A stretch of DNA of 64,000 bases, from assembly GCF_039522365.1 (NCBI RefSeq), contig NZ_BAAADJ010000023.1:186001-250000 (forward strand), written 5' to 3'. Below the pieces are notes generated by a model, which made no database searches, had not been told where the DNA came from, and worked only from the letters and a program-made list of their open reading frames with translations. Positions within the stretch are counted from its first letter, which is position 1. Each line of letters begins with the position of its first letter. This DNA comes from Bacillus carboniphilus. GTDB lineage: Bacteria; Bacillota; Bacilli; Bacillales; JC228. Both the position numbers and the translations under genes were made by a program. Shown here piece after piece: positions 1-9,457 of this stretch.

Positions 1-1065
1 CATGCCACAGAGCATCTTTTTCGTGTTAGCTGTGGACTAAATTCCATGGTACTTGGAGAAACCCAAATTCTAGGACAAGTTCGCTCTAGTTTCTTCTTGG
101 GTCAAGAGGGTGAAACAACAGGAACGATTTTTAATCATTTATTCAAAGAGGCTATTACGGTAGCAAAAAGAGGTCACTCAGAAACGGAAATTGGGTCAAA
201 TGCAGTTTCCGTCAGTTATGCTGCTGTTGAGCTTGCAAAGAAAATTTTCGGTTCTCTTGAAAAACAGCATGTCCTAATCATTGGTGCTGGTAAGATGGGA
301 GAACTGGCTGCTGAAAATCTGTATGGAAACGGTGTGAAAAAAGTAACCGTTGTGAACCGTACGTTTGAAAAAGCAGAAGCATTAGCAGGTAAATTTTCTG
401 GGAACGCTAAGTCACTTCAAGAACTACAATGTGCTTTACTAGAGGCTGATATTGTTATTAGTTCAACAGGTTCTAAAGATTATGTTATAACGAAAGAAAT
501 GATGGCTGAAGTAGAAAAAATGAGAAAAGGCCGTCCTATTTTCATGGTCGATATTGCGGTACCGCGTGACCTTGACCCTGCTATAGATGATATTGAGAGT
601 GTTTTCTTATATGACATTGATGATCTAGAGGGAATTGTTGAAGCCAACCTAGCGGAAAGAAAAGTAGCTGCTGAGCAGATTGAGCTAATGATTGAAGAAG
701 GGTTAGTTGCTTTCAGTCAATGGTTAAATACTCTCGGTGTAGTTCCTGTAATTACAGCGTTACGTGAAAAGGCGCTAGCTATTCAGGCTGAAACAATGAA
801 AAGTATTGAGAGAAAGCTTCCAAACCTATCAGATCGTGAACAAAAAGTATTAAGTAAACATACGAAAAGTATTATCAACCAGCTTCTAAAAGAACCGATT
901 CTTCAAGCTAAAGAGCTTGCTGCACAGCCTAAAGCAGAAGAGTCACTAGACCTATTTATGAAGATTTTTGGAATTGAAGAAGCAGTGGAAGCACATAAAC
1001 AACTACAGCAGCAACAACAGTTGAAATCGAGCACTAGTAAAACCGCTGTGGAGTCATATTCTTAG
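1..1065 (+). CDS. hemA: Glutamyl-tRNA reductase, 5' truncated by window edge
   Basis: Reduces glutamyl-tRNA to glutamate-1-semialdehyde, the first step of haem synthesis by the C5 pathway. The frame is open from base 1: residues reading [20 protein letters not shown] run straight into the part after the first ATG at 46, so the gene starts before the window. The NADPH-binding glycine motif [15 protein letters not shown] and the C-terminal helical dimerisation domain are visible. The N-terminal catalytic domain, with its active-site Cys, lies outside. It is the first gene of the hemAXCDBL operon, 17 bp before hemX. Confidence 0.97.
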   Translation, partial: HATEHLFRVSCGLNSMVLGETQILGQVRSSFFLGQEGETTGTIFNHLFKEAITVAKRGHSETEIGSNAVSVSYAAVELAKKIFGSLEKQHVLIIGAGKMGELAAENLYGNGVKKVTVVNRTFEKAEALAGKFSGNAKSLQELQCALLEADIVISSTGSKDYVITKEMMAEVEKMRKGRPIFMVDIAVPRDLDPAIDDIESVFLYDIDDLEGIVEANLAERKVAAEQIELMIEEGLVAFSQWLNTLGVVPVITALREKALAIQAETMKSIERKLPNLSDREQKVLSKHTKSIINQLLKEPILQAKELAAQPKAEESLDLFMKIFGIEEAVEAHKQLQQQQQLKSSTSKTAVESYS

Positions 1066-1082
1066 CGAGCGGGGTTACAGAT

Positions 1083-1916
1083 ATGGTTGACACATATATG
1101 ACGAGGCTACATGAGCTGATGGTCGTTTTATACGCCATCAGCATATTGTTTTATTTTATAGACTTTCTTGATACAAACCGGAAGGCCAATAAAGTAGCCT
1201 TCTGGTTATTAGCAATTGTTTGGATTTTACAAACAATTTTTTTATTTATCTATATGATCCAAACCGGTCGTTTTCCTGTTCTTACGATTTTTGAAGGTCT
1301 TTATTTTTATGCCTGGACACTAGTCACATTATCTTTAATCATTAACCGATTTTTAAAAATGGATTTTATTGTGTTTTTTACCAATATTTTAGGGTTTGCC
1401 ATTATGGCTATCCATACCTTTGCACCTGTACAAATTGATTCACAGGTGAGGGCAGAGCAACTAGTATCTGAACTCTTATTAACCCACATAACATTTGCAA
1501 TGCTATCCTACGGTGCTTTTTCAATTTCCTTTGTATTTTCAGTACTGTACTTGATTCAATATGACCTGTTAAAACGAAAGAAATGGGGAAAAAGACTTCG
1601 AAGGCTTGGAGATTTATCGAAGCTTGAGTCCATGTCTTATGTATTAAATGTTATTGGTGTACCGATGCTTGTATTAAGCTTAATCTTGGGTGTTCAGTGG
1701 GCTTTTATTAAACTGCCAGAAATGAACTGGTTCGACCCAAAGGTTATTGGTTCCTTTGTAGTCCTTATCGTTTATAGTGGGTTTCTATATATGAAGGTAA
1801 GGAAGGAAAAAACGGGTAAATCTCTAGCTCTATGGAATGTTGCATCATTTCTAATTGTGTTAGTTAACTTTTTCTTGTTTGGAAGTTTGTCTTCCTTTCA
1901 TTTTTGGAATACATAA
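1083..1916 (+). CDS. hemX: HemX, CcsA-like membrane protein of the haem operon
   Basis: A polytopic membrane protein of 277 aa with about eight hydrophobic segments, close to the length of B. subtilis HemX. The start [20 protein letters not shown] is typical of the family. HemX belongs to the CcsA/cytochrome c assembly fold and in B. subtilis lowers the cellular amount of HemA, acting as a negative effector of haem synthesis. It lies between hemA and hemC, the conserved operon position. The function is inferred from family and position. Confidence 0.92.
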   Translation: MVDTYMTRLHELMVVLYAISILFYFIDFLDTNRKANKVAFWLLAIVWILQTIFLFIYMIQTGRFPVLTIFEGLYFYAWTLVTLSLIINRFLKMDFIVFFTNILGFAIMAIHTFAPVQIDSQVRAEQLVSELLLTHITFAMLSYGAFSISFVFSVLYLIQYDLLKRKKWGKRLRRLGDLSKLESMSYVLNVIGVPMLVLSLILGVQWAFIKLPEMNWFDPKVIGSFVVLIVYSGFLYMKVRKEKTGKSLALWNVASFLIVLVNFFLFGSLSSFHFWNT

Positions 1917-1930
1917 TAGGAGGAATTGTC

Positions 1931-2866
1931 ATGAAGGTATTTACGGTCGGTTCTAGGAGAAGTCAGCTGGCTTTAACTCAATCTAATTGGGTGCTAGATC
2001 AACTCAGGGCACTAAATCATAATGAAGTAGATTTTACATTAAAGGAAATTGTAACAAAAGGGGATAAAATCCTTGATGTGACGCTCTCAAAAGTTGGTGG
2101 AAAAGGTCTTTTTGTAAAAGAGATTGAGCAAGCTATGTTTGATGGAGAAATTGACTTTGCTGTTCATAGTATGAAGGACATGCCAGCAGTACTACCTGAA
2201 GGTCTCATTATTGGCTGTATTCCTCAAAGAGAAGATCATCGTGATGTGTTGATCTCCAAGAATAAACAATCATTGGATGAACTTCCTGCAGGATCCATAG
2301 TAGGAACAAGTAGTTTAAGAAGGTCTGCACAAATTTTAGCTAGACGACCGGATTTGAAAATTCAATGGATTAGAGGAAATATTGATACAAGATTAAATAA
2401 GCTTGAAACGGAAAATTATGATGCCATCATTCTAGCAGCAGCAGGTCTTTCTCGTATGGGGTGGTCAAAGGATGTAGTGACCCAATACTTAGATCCTGAC
2501 ATCTGTGTACCAGCTGTTGGACAAGGTGCCCTTGCGATTGAATGCCGAGAGGATAACCATGAGCTACTAGAGGTACTTAAACCATTGCACTGTGAAAAAA
2601 CAGCTAAAACGGTTCAAGCTGAAAGAGCATTTCTGCACAAAATGGAGGGTGGCTGTCAAGTTCCGATTGGCGGCTTTGCAACGTTGAAGGATAATGGACG
2701 AGTCCAATTAACAGCTCTAGTTGGCTCACCAGATGGAGAAATCATTTTCAAGGAAATAGTCGAAGGTGATGATCCAGTAAAAGTTGGTCAAAAGGCAGCA
2801 GAGCTTCTTTCTAAACAAGGAGCTAAAGAGCTGATTGATAAAGTGAAACAGGAGTTAGATCAGTAA
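1931..2866 (+). CDS. hemC: Porphobilinogen deaminase (hydroxymethylbilane synthase)
   Basis: Condenses four porphobilinogen units into hydroxymethylbilane. The 311-aa product begins [17 protein letters not shown]. The motif GGCQVPIG carries the Cys that holds the dipyrromethane cofactor. The start was set at ATG 1931 because a perfect AGGAGG (1918-1923) sits 7 bp before it; the longer frame from 1904 would overlap hemX. It overlaps hemD by one base (TAATG). Confidence 0.97.
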   Translation: MKVFTVGSRRSQLALTQSNWVLDQLRALNHNEVDFTLKEIVTKGDKILDVTLSKVGGKGLFVKEIEQAMFDGEIDFAVHSMKDMPAVLPEGLIIGCIPQREDHRDVLISKNKQSLDELPAGSIVGTSSLRRSAQILARRPDLKIQWIRGNIDTRLNKLETENYDAIILAAAGLSRMGWSKDVVTQYLDPDICVPAVGQGALAIECREDNHELLEVLKPLHCEKTAKTVQAERAFLHKMEGGCQVPIGGFATLKDNGRVQLTALVGSPDGEIIFKEIVEGDDPVKVGQKAAELLSKQGAKELIDKVKQELDQ

Positions 2867-3621
2867 TGGAATCTGATCAACCATTAAAAGGATATAGAGT
2901 TCTATTTCCAAGAGGAGGGAAGCCTGCCGTTCGTTTTGCTAACCAGGTGAAGCAAGCTGGCGGTACTCCCTCTGTCATTCCATTGATAGAATTTAGAGCG
3001 AAGCCTTTCACAATCATGTCTCTTCAATCCTATCAGTGGCTTGTCTTTACAAGTCAAAATAGCGTTCGATATTTTCTAGAAAAAGCTGATTTATATAATT
3101 TTAAGGGTAAAATTGCAGCTGTTGGTGAAAAAACAGCAGAAGCTTTAGTAGAAAGAGGCTTTCACGTCGATTTCATCCCAAGTGTTTATGTGGCAGAAGT
3201 GTTTATAAAAGAGTTTCTCCCGATTGTAAAGCAAGGTGAAAGTCTTCTATTCCCCAAAGGAAACCTGGCGCCACCTACCATAAAAAATGAGCTACAACAG
3301 GTTGGCGTTCAGGTAGATGAACTGGTTGTGTATGAAACGTATTTTCCTAAGGAAAGTAAAGATGACTTAATAGAGTTCTTAATGAACGGGGATCAGTCAC
3401 GGATAGTGGTTTTGACAAGCCCATCGACTGTAAGACATTTTATGAATGTGTTCCAATCTACATATGAAAAAGCTATGAGACCAAAATTGTTATATGCCGT
3501 TATAGGCACCGCTACTCAAAAAGCATTACAGGAGTATGGCGTTGAACCCGCTATCATGCCAGAACAATTTACTTTTGATCATCTTTTTAATGAAATTTTA
3601 ACTTATTTTAAACAGCACTAA
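2866..3621 (+). CDS. hemD: Uroporphyrinogen-III synthase
   Basis: Cyclises and inverts ring D of hydroxymethylbilane to give uroporphyrinogen III. The 251-aa protein shows the family features [12 protein letters not shown] and [16 protein letters not shown], the two loops facing the cleft between its two domains. HemD sequences are poorly conserved, so operon position (stop of hemC overlaps its ATG; hemB follows 14 bp later) adds much of the certainty. Confidence 0.94.
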   Translation: MESDQPLKGYRVLFPRGGKPAVRFANQVKQAGGTPSVIPLIEFRAKPFTIMSLQSYQWLVFTSQNSVRYFLEKADLYNFKGKIAAVGEKTAEALVERGFHVDFIPSVYVAEVFIKEFLPIVKQGESLLFPKGNLAPPTIKNELQQVGVQVDELVVYETYFPKESKDDLIEFLMNGDQSRIVVLTSPSTVRHFMNVFQSTYEKAMRPKLLYAVIGTATQKALQEYGVEPAIMPEQFTFDHLFNEILTYFKQH

Positions 3622-3635
3622 AGGAGGGTTATGGA

Positions 3636-4622
3636 ATGAATGAATTACAATTTAGTCGTCACCGTCGCTTAAGACAATCACAAGGAATCCGTTCCATGGT
3701 GAAGGAAACGACGTTATCCCCAAGTGACCTCATGTATCCTTTATTTGTAGTAGAAGGTGAAGGTAAAAAGAACCCAATTGCTTCCATGCCAGGAGTTTAT
3801 CAGATTTCACTGGATTACTTGAAAGAGGAAATGGAAGAGGTTGTATCACTTGGCATACCATCTGTCATTTTATTTGGAGTTCCCAATCATAAAGATGAGG
3901 TAGGCTCTGAAGCCTATAATGATGAGGGAATTGTACAGAAAGCAACAAGATTGATTAAAGAACAATTCCCAGAGCTTGTTGTGGTCGTGGATACATGTCT
4001 TTGTCAATATACAAGTCATGGTCATTGTGGAGTTATTAAAGACGGCTGTGTAGATAATGACCCGTCCCTTGAACTATTAACAAAAACGGCTGTTAGTCAA
4101 GCTAAAGCGGGTGCAGACATTATCGCACCTTCCAATATGATGGACGGCTTTGTTGCAGCGATTCGCCAAGGGTTGGATGAAGCTGGTTATTCGCATATTC
4201 CAATCATGTCTTACGGTGTTAAATATGCTTCTGCATTCTACGGTCCGTTTCGTGATGCGGCTCATAGTACACCTCAGTTTGGTGACCGTAAAACCTATCA
4301 AATGGACCCAGCCAATCGCTTAGAAGCGATGAAAGAAGCTTTAACAGATATGGAAGAAGGTGCTGACTTCTTAATTGTGAAACCAGCCCTTTCATATTTA
4401 GATATTATTCGAGAAGTGCGAAATGAAATTTTTGTTCCGATTGTAGCTTACAATGTGAGTGGTGAGTATGCCATGGTAAAAGCAGCTGCTCAAAACGGTT
4501 GGATTGATGAAAAGAAAATGGTGCTTGAAATGTTCACTAGTATGAAGCGTGCAGGTGCAAACATTATCATGACCTACCATGCAAAAGATGCTGCTCGTTG
4601 GATGAAGGAAGAACAATACTAA
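3636..4622 (+). CDS. hemB: Delta-aminolevulinic acid dehydratase (porphobilinogen synthase)
   Basis: Joins two 5-aminolevulinates to form porphobilinogen. The 328-aa sequence has the cysteine-rich metal site [14 protein letters not shown], the first active-site lysine region [18 protein letters not shown] and the Schiff-base lysine region [14 protein letters not shown]. The Cys triad suggests a Zn enzyme. An AAGGAGGG-type ribosome binding site lies before ATG 3636. Fifth gene of the haem operon. Confidence 0.98.
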   Translation: MNELQFSRHRRLRQSQGIRSMVKETTLSPSDLMYPLFVVEGEGKKNPIASMPGVYQISLDYLKEEMEEVVSLGIPSVILFGVPNHKDEVGSEAYNDEGIVQKATRLIKEQFPELVVVVDTCLCQYTSHGHCGVIKDGCVDNDPSLELLTKTAVSQAKAGADIIAPSNMMDGFVAAIRQGLDEAGYSHIPIMSYGVKYASAFYGPFRDAAHSTPQFGDRKTYQMDPANRLEAMKEALTDMEEGADFLIVKPALSYLDIIREVRNEIFVPIVAYNVSGEYAMVKAAAQNGWIDEKKMVLEMFTSMKRAGANIIMTYHAKDAARWMKEEQY

Positions 4623-4637
4623 TAGGGAGGTCGCATT

Positions 4638-5924
4638 ATGAGGTCATATGATCGTTCCGTAGAAGCCTTTAGGGATGCACAAAACTTAATGCCGGGTGGA
4701 GTAAACAGTCCGGTAAGAGCGTTTAAATCTGTCAATAGGGATCCTATTTTCATGGAAAGAGGGAAGGGTTCCAAAATCTATGATATTGATGGAAATGAAT
4801 ATATTGATTACGTCCTTTCCTGGGGGCCTCTCATTTTAGGTCATTCAAATGAGTCGGTTGTAGAGGGAATTAAGAAAGTAGCTGAGAGCGGGACTAGCTT
4901 TGGTGCACCGACTTTAATCGAAAATAAACTGGCTGAACTTGTTATTGAGCGTGTACCATCTATTGAGATTGTACGAATGGTTTCTTCTGGAACAGAAGCA
5001 ACGATGAGTGCTTTACGTTTAGCTCGTGGGTATACCGGAAGAAATAAAATCGTTAAATTTGAAGGCTGCTACCACGGACATGGTGATTCCTTGCTTATTA
5101 AAGCAGGTTCAGGTGTTGCTACACTAGGTCTTCCTGATAGTCCTGGTGTTCCTGAAGGGGTTGCTCAAAATACCATTACGGTTCCTTATAATGATATGGA
5201 GAGCATTCGATATGTATTTGAACAATATGGTGACGACATTGCGGGTGTAATTGTTGAGCCGGTTGCAGGTAATATGGGAGTCGTTCCACCACTTCCAGGC
5301 TTCCTTCAAGAATTACGCGAAATCACAGAAAACCATGGTTCTTTGCTTATTTTTGATGAAGTAATGACAGGTTTCCGTGTTGGATATAATTGTGCACAAG
5401 GTCATTATGGAGTGACACCAGATATCACTTGCTTAGGAAAAGTAATCGGTGGAGGACTTCCTGTTGGTGCCTATGGTGGAAGAGCGGACATTATGAAGCA
5501 AATTGCGCCATCTGGTCCAATTTATCAAGCTGGTACCCTATCAGGAAACCCGTTAGCGATGACAGCAGGGTATGAAACATTACGTCAATTAACACCTGAA
5601 ACTTACGATGAGTTTGTGAAAAAAGGAGATCGCTTAGAAGCGGGAATTAAACAGGCTGCTGAGAAATATAACATTCCTCATTGTATTAACCGAGCAGGTT
5701 CTATGATTGGCTTTTTCTTCACAGATGAAATCGTTACGAATTATGAAAAAGCGAAGACTTCGAACCTAGAGTTTTTCGCGACTTACTATCGTGAAATGGC
5801 GAATGAGGGAATCTTCTTACCACCTTCTCAATTTGAAGGCTTGTTCCTATCTACCGCTCATTCGGATGAAGATATTGAAAAAACCATTCAAGCCATTGAA
5901 AAAGCGTTTTCGAAGTTGGCTTAA
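4638..5924 (+). CDS. hemL: Glutamate-1-semialdehyde 2,1-aminomutase
   Basis: PLP-dependent enzyme that converts glutamate-1-semialdehyde to 5-aminolevulinate, acting just after HemA. The 428-aa product shows [14 protein letters not shown] at the N terminus, [16 protein letters not shown] in the PLP phosphate pocket and the lysine of [16 protein letters not shown] that forms the internal aldimine. Last gene of the operon, followed at once by a strong terminator at 5936. Confidence 0.98.
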   Translation: MRSYDRSVEAFRDAQNLMPGGVNSPVRAFKSVNRDPIFMERGKGSKIYDIDGNEYIDYVLSWGPLILGHSNESVVEGIKKVAESGTSFGAPTLIENKLAELVIERVPSIEIVRMVSSGTEATMSALRLARGYTGRNKIVKFEGCYHGHGDSLLIKAGSGVATLGLPDSPGVPEGVAQNTITVPYNDMESIRYVFEQYGDDIAGVIVEPVAGNMGVVPPLPGFLQELREITENHGSLLIFDEVMTGFRVGYNCAQGHYGVTPDITCLGKVIGGGLPVGAYGGRADIMKQIAPSGPIYQAGTLSGNPLAMTAGYETLRQLTPETYDEFVKKGDRLEAGIKQAAEKYNIPHCINRAGSMIGFFFTDEIVTNYEKAKTSNLEFFATYYREMANEGIFLPPSQFEGLFLSTAHSDEDIEKTIQAIEKAFSKLA

Positions 5925-5935
5925 GGTTTGGGTAG

Positions 5936-5967
5936 CCCCCTGCATGTTGAGTGCAGGGGGTTTTTTG
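5936..5967 (+). terminator. Rho-independent terminator of the hem operon
   Basis: Perfect 9-bp stem CCCCCTGCA (5936-5944) and TGCAGGGGG (5952-5960) with a 7-base loop, then six T. It lies 11 bp after the hemL stop. Confidence 0.93.
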
Positions 5968-5979
5968 TTTGGGTAAAGG

Positions 5980-6300
5980 TGCAATTGTGGGACTGGAAGG
6001 TGCAATTCTGAGTTTGAAGGTGCAATTCTGAGATTGAAGGTGCAATTCTGAGATTGAAGGTGCAATTCTGAGATTGAAGGTGCAATTCTGAGATTGAAGG
6101 TGCAATTCCAAGCCTGAAGGTGCAATTCCAAGCCTGAAGGTGCAATTCCAAGCCTGAAGGTGCAATTCTGAGATTGAAGGTGCAAATCTGAGATTGAAGG
6201 TGCAATTCTGAGATTGAAGGTGCAATTCTGAGATTGAAGGTGCAATTCCAAGCCTGAAGGTGCAATTTTGAGCCCTTAGGTCTAATTTCGCAGTCCGAAG
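5980..6300. repeat. Tandem array of 20-bp units, two interleaved variants
   Basis: Thirteen exact-length 20-bp units run from 6001 to 6260, flanked by degenerate copies at 5980-6000 (21 bp), 6261-6280 and 6281-6300. Unit A reads TGCAATTCTGAGATTGAAGG; unit B differs only in the middle (TTCCAAGCC). The order is a first unit with agtttg, then A A A A B B B A A' A A B, where A' (6181) has one base change. The block order suggests duplication of multi-unit segments. There are no unique spacers, so it is not a CRISPR. Minus-strand open frames here (repeats of SELHLQSQNCTF) arise because 20 is not a multiple of 3 and the unit has no stops in those frames; I regard them as non-coding. Confidence 0.95.
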
Positions 6301-6446
6301 AGCAACCCCAGTTCCTCCTCCCCCACCCCCTCCCCAAGAACTTTTTCCAAATCCTCTCTACTTCTGTTCATAATTTGTCTTAAGCTCTCATACAGTGATA
6401 ATGACATACTGAAGAAAAAATTGAAGTAATGGAAGGAGGAGTCCCT

Positions 6447-7640
6447 TTGACTCATGGAAATACCTCTTATTTACGTTTTTCCTTAGAAGAGTCTGTCTGG
6501 TTTCGAAAGGGACAGGAAGTAGCTGAGCTTCTTTCTATCTCATTGGAACCAAATGTGACGATTCAAGAGCAAGAACAATATGTTGCGATTCACGGCTCCT
6601 TAGAGTTAACTGGTGAATATAGACAGGTGGAATCAGATGGGAATCACGAGGTAGACGATTTATCTTCAGGCAGGTACGTTCGAATTAGTGAACAACGGGA
6701 AGATGATTGTTATGTGTTCCAACACTATTTCCCTGTAGATATTACAATTCCGCGAAACCGGGTAAATAGTTTGCAAGAGTTAGATGTAAATGTGGACAGC
6801 TTTGACTATGTTTTACCTGAAAGTAGTTGCTTAAAGCTCTCTGCTGATCTAACGGTTACTGGTGTACGAGGCCAGGAAGAAAGTGAGCTACAAGCAGAGG
6901 AAGTGTTTGAGGATGAAGTTGCGGATTCTATAGAAGAAGAAGCGGCTGAAGAGCAGTATGAACTAGTCCTACACCGTTCCGCTGAGGAAGAACAGGAAGA
7001 AAGTAGCTCAGAAGAACAAGAGGAAAGTAGAGAAGAAGAAGCAGAAGAATCATCAGAAGATGAAAGTTCTGAATCGCAAGAGGAAGCATCGTATTCATTT
7101 GCTGCTGAAGCGAGAAAGGCTCCAGAAGTAAATGATGAAGAAGATGAGGTGGTTCCTATCAATATTGCCTATCAGGCTAATCGTCCGAATGTGACAAATG
7201 AGTGGAATCACGAAGAAGCATTGGAACCTGCTTATCGAAGTGAAGGTGCTCAAAACTATGAAGATGAGCTATATGAAGAGGAAGTTGTAGAGGCTGAACA
7301 AGAAACACATGACGAATCTTCTTCATCTGATTACCATGAGGAAGTTTTAGAGGATAGCAAAAAGAATGTGAAGGTGCAAAGTCTAAAACAAAAAACAGCA
7401 AAAGGCAAAGGGATTTCCTTAGCTGAATTCTTTGCTAGAAAAGTAGAGACTGAAGAAACTTCCAAATTAAAAGTTTGCTTTGTTCAACATGGTGATTCTG
7501 TGGATTCTATAGCTGAGAGATACGAGGTAAGTGTTCAACAATTGTTAAAGGTCAATCATTTAGAAGCCCATGAAGATGTACATGAAGGGCAAGTTTTATA
7601 TATCCCAACTGCAATTAAACCTATGGTTCATAAAAAATAG
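6447..7640 (+). CDS. spoVID: Stage VI/V sporulation protein D, spore coat encasement factor
   Basis: A morphogenetic protein needed for the spore coat to wrap the forespore; it binds SpoIVA and SafA in B. subtilis. N-terminal residues LRFSLEESVWFRKGQEVAELLSIS followed by SLELTGEY and FPVDITIPRNRV match the SpoVID N-domain. The centre (about residues 140-330) is very rich in Glu and Ser. A LysM domain ends the protein (VCFVQHGDSVDSIAERYEV ... GQVLYIP). The start was set at TTG 6447, 7 bp after AGGAGG (6434-6439); ATG 6429 lies before that site. At 397 aa it is shorter than the B. subtilis protein (about 575 aa), the difference being in the acidic linker. Confidence 0.92.
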   Translation: MTHGNTSYLRFSLEESVWFRKGQEVAELLSISLEPNVTIQEQEQYVAIHGSLELTGEYRQVESDGNHEVDDLSSGRYVRISEQREDDCYVFQHYFPVDITIPRNRVNSLQELDVNVDSFDYVLPESSCLKLSADLTVTGVRGQEESELQAEEVFEDEVADSIEEEAAEEQYELVLHRSAEEEQEESSSEEQEESREEEAEESSEDESSESQEEASYSFAAEARKAPEVNDEEDEVVPINIAYQANRPNVTNEWNHEEALEPAYRSEGAQNYEDELYEEEVVEAEQETHDESSSSDYHEEVLEDSKKNVKVQSLKQKTAKGKGISLAEFFARKVETEETSKLKVCFVQHGDSVDSIAERYEVSVQQLLKVNHLEAHEDVHEGQVLYIPTAIKPMVHKK

Positions 7641-7645
7641 TCGAT

Positions 7646-7685
7646 AGAGCAGGGAGGTATTGGGCCTATCCTGCTCTTCCCTTTT
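7646..7685 (+). terminator. Probable terminator after spoVID
   Basis: AGAGCAGG (7646-7653) pairs with CCTGCTCT (7670-7677); the loop holds a second short pairing (GGTA/TATC). The tail TCCCTTTT is only moderately T-rich, so some read-through into ysxE is likely. Confidence 0.6.
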
Positions 7686-7745
7686 AAACAATTCTAACGA
7701 TCTTTCGAGATGGTTCTAAAGCGCGGAAAAGGTAGGGGAGGTCAT

Positions 7746-8786
7746 TTGTCACTTCAGGATGCATTACAATTAGTACAGCCTGTCCTCAGTCAGTACGGTA
7801 TCAAACCTCATTATGTAGAACAGAATGGTTCTGCTTTTAAGGTATATTCCGATAAGGGTACATTTGCTTTAAAGGAAGCCGATCCTTATAAGGGGATGGA
7901 TTTTGTTCGGAATGTCCATTATCTATATCAAAGAGGATATAACCGAATCGTTCCGATCTATCCGACACCTGATGGTAGATATGCGGTTCTTTATAGCCAA
8001 AGGCTTTTTTACTTAATGCCTTGGATATCTAATGAGAAAAATGAAGATCGGACTAGTCAGCATAAAAAGTTGTTCAGAGAATTGGCGCGTCTTCACACGC
8101 TTACGGTAAAAGATATAGAGGTAAGCGAGGAAGACACGAAAAACCATTACGAACAAACGAATGAGCAGTGGAAAAAAGAAGCTAGTATGCTAGACGAGAT
8201 GATCGAGGCTTGTGAACAGAAATGGTACATGTCTCCTTTTGAGTTACTGTTTTGTACGTATTACCATGACATTAGTCAGGCGCTAAAATTTGCAAATCGT
8301 AAACTGGATGATTGGTATGAAGTCTCAAAAGATGCTAAGAAAATGAGAATGGTCATTGTTCATGGAAAGGTGTCTCCGGAGCATTTTTTATATGATGAAA
8401 AAGGCTATGGGTACTTTATCAATCTAGAGGATTCTCGATATGCCTCTCCTTTACATGATCTACTACCCTTTGTAGCCAAAAATTTAGAATCCCTTCCTAG
8501 ACAAGATGAAGATATGGTCGATTGGATTTATACGTATGCTTCTTACTTTTCCCTTAAGGATGAGGAAATGGAGCTATTAACTAGCTATTTAGCACATCCG
8601 GGACCTGCTATTCAGGTATTGGAAAGATATTATAAGAGCAAGTCCAAATTTAATCAGCAAAAGGCTGTACAGGAACTGCAAAAGGCCTATTGGAGATTGA
8701 AAAATATTGAATATGTAGTCATGAGAATTGATGAAATAGAAAGAAAGAAAAAACAGGAAAAGGAAGGAGCCCAAGGCGAAGGGTAA
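7746..8786 (+). CDS. ysxE: YsxE, CotS-family spore coat kinase-like protein
   Basis: Spore coat protein of the CotS/YsxE family with an aminoglycoside phosphotransferase-like fold. The core is visible: IVHGKVSPEHFLYD and FINLEDSRYASPLHDLLPF. The canonical catalytic HGD is HGK here and the metal-binding DF pair is replaced (NLED), so it is probably a pseudokinase. TTG 7746 was chosen since GGGGAGG ends 5-6 bp before it; ATG 7710 is an in-frame alternative without a clear ribosome site. It follows spoVID as in B. subtilis. Confidence 0.88.
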   Translation: MSLQDALQLVQPVLSQYGIKPHYVEQNGSAFKVYSDKGTFALKEADPYKGMDFVRNVHYLYQRGYNRIVPIYPTPDGRYAVLYSQRLFYLMPWISNEKNEDRTSQHKKLFRELARLHTLTVKDIEVSEEDTKNHYEQTNEQWKKEASMLDEMIEACEQKWYMSPFELLFCTYYHDISQALKFANRKLDDWYEVSKDAKKMRMVIVHGKVSPEHFLYDEKGYGYFINLEDSRYASPLHDLLPFVAKNLESLPRQDEDMVDWIYTYASYFSLKDEEMELLTSYLAHPGPAIQVLERYYKSKSKFNQQKAVQELQKAYWRLKNIEYVVMRIDEIERKKKQEKEGAQGEG

Positions 8787-8799
8787 ATCTGGGCTCCTT
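8764..8799. terminator. Hairpin between convergent ysxE and the minus-strand gene
   Basis: AAGGAGCCC (8764-8772) pairs perfectly with GGGCTCCTT (8791-8799). It overlaps both convergent stop codons. On the minus strand it is followed by a pyrimidine-rich TTTTCCTGTTTTTTC tract, so it fits best as terminator of the minus-strand gene; the plus side lacks a T run. Confidence 0.6.
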
Positions 8800-9070
8800 A
8801 AATCCATTCAAAATAAAATGCCAGTGCAATTAAAACGAAGGTACATAATAATAAAACATCAAAGGTAGTAGGGAGTAAGATAGTTCGTATCCCTTGGAAA
8901 ACACAAAAAGGTATGATGAACTGTTGGGCGATGCTTCGTACTGAACGTAACCATGAAGGCAGTGTATAAGGATTAAATTTTCTTCTCAACCAAAAGCACC
9001 TCTCCTCGGTTTCTCTTCTATAAACAAGATATGTGCATCCACCTATTTTTGTGAAATACTCTTTCTTCAT
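8798..9070 (-). CDS. Small membrane protein of unknown function
   Basis: A 90-aa frame, MKKEYFTKIGGCTYLVYRRETEERCFWLRR..., with a basic, aromatic N-terminal half and one or two hydrophobic segments near the C terminus (QQFIIPFCVFQGIR and FDVLLLCTFVLIALAFYFEWI). It is convergent with ysxE and shares a hairpin at its end; its start is 48 bp from the -35 of the T-box promoter. I do not recognise the family. The balanced amino acid content, gene-like spacing and terminator argue it is real. Confidence 0.6.
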   Translation of the reverse strand: MKKEYFTKIGGCTYLVYRRETEERCFWLRRKFNPYTLPSWLRSVRSIAQQFIIPFCVFQGIRTILLPTTFDVLLLCTFVLIALAFYFEWI

Positions 9071-9117
9071 TCACACGATAACCTTTTGGGTATACTATAA
9101 AAGAAATCAACTGTACC

Positions 9118-9146
9118 TTGACTTACAACTTTGTTTTCGCTAATAT
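9118..9146 (+). promoter_or_regulatory. Sigma-A promoter of valS leader
   Basis: TTGACT (9118-9123), exactly 17 bp, then TAATAT (9141-9146). Transcription would start near 9153, just at the 5' end of the T-box leader. Confidence 0.85.
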
Positions 9147-9152
9147 GATAAA

Positions 9153-9424
9153 AAGATAAATGAGACGATATGCAAGGAAAGGGAAGAGTACGTCGATTTA
9201 ATCCGCTTTAAGAGAGAGGAGCTACTAGCTGAGAGGCTCCTTAAGGGATTTCGGTGGAAGGTCGCCCTGGAGCAGCTTTTATGAAAAAGTAGTAGTAAAA
9301 GCCGGTGTGAAGCCGTTATCAATTTGAGTGCTAAGACAGGTGTATTTGGCCTGCTTAGAATAAAGGTGGTACCGCGAAAATAAGCTCTTTTCGTCCTTTG
9401 GGATGAGAAGGGCTTTTATTTATT
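9153..9424 (+). ncRNA. T-box leader of valS (tRNA-Val sensing)
   Basis: The T-box sequence AAAGGTGGTACCGCG (9362-9376) is canonical. Stem I carries AGTACG near 9187 and AGAGAG at 9211-9218. A GUC valine codon followed by a purine (9261-9263) lies in the 3' side of stem I and is the best specifier candidate. The T-box bulge pairs with the uncharged tRNA acceptor end and stabilises an antiterminator, so valS is made when tRNA-Val is uncharged. Antiterminator and terminator compete directly before valS. The 387-bp stretch 9071-9457 without a gene is explained by this leader. Confidence 0.95.
9382..9424 (+). terminator. T-box controlled terminator before valS
   Basis: AAGCTCTTTTCGTCC (9382-9396) pairs, with a few G-U pairs, with GGGATGAGAAGGGCTT (9400-9415), then a T-rich tail. 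Competes with the antiterminator at 9362-9376. Confidence 0.9.
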
Positions 9425-9457
9425 TTATATGAAAAATTGCTTTTAGGAGGAAGAGAC

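Noticed and set aside
5980-6300. CRISPR array
   Set aside because: Units are directly adjacent with no unique spacers, and no cas genes are in the window.
5847-6337. Three overlapping minus-strand open frames of 124-138 codons with repeats like SELHLQSQNCTF
   Set aside because: They are translations of the 20-bp tandem array in three frames; no ribosome site and all three frames look alike.
6806-7162. Ser-rich minus-strand open frame of 118 codons
   Set aside because: Shadow of the Glu-rich part of spoVID (GAA/GAG read backwards gives Ser/Leu/Phe).
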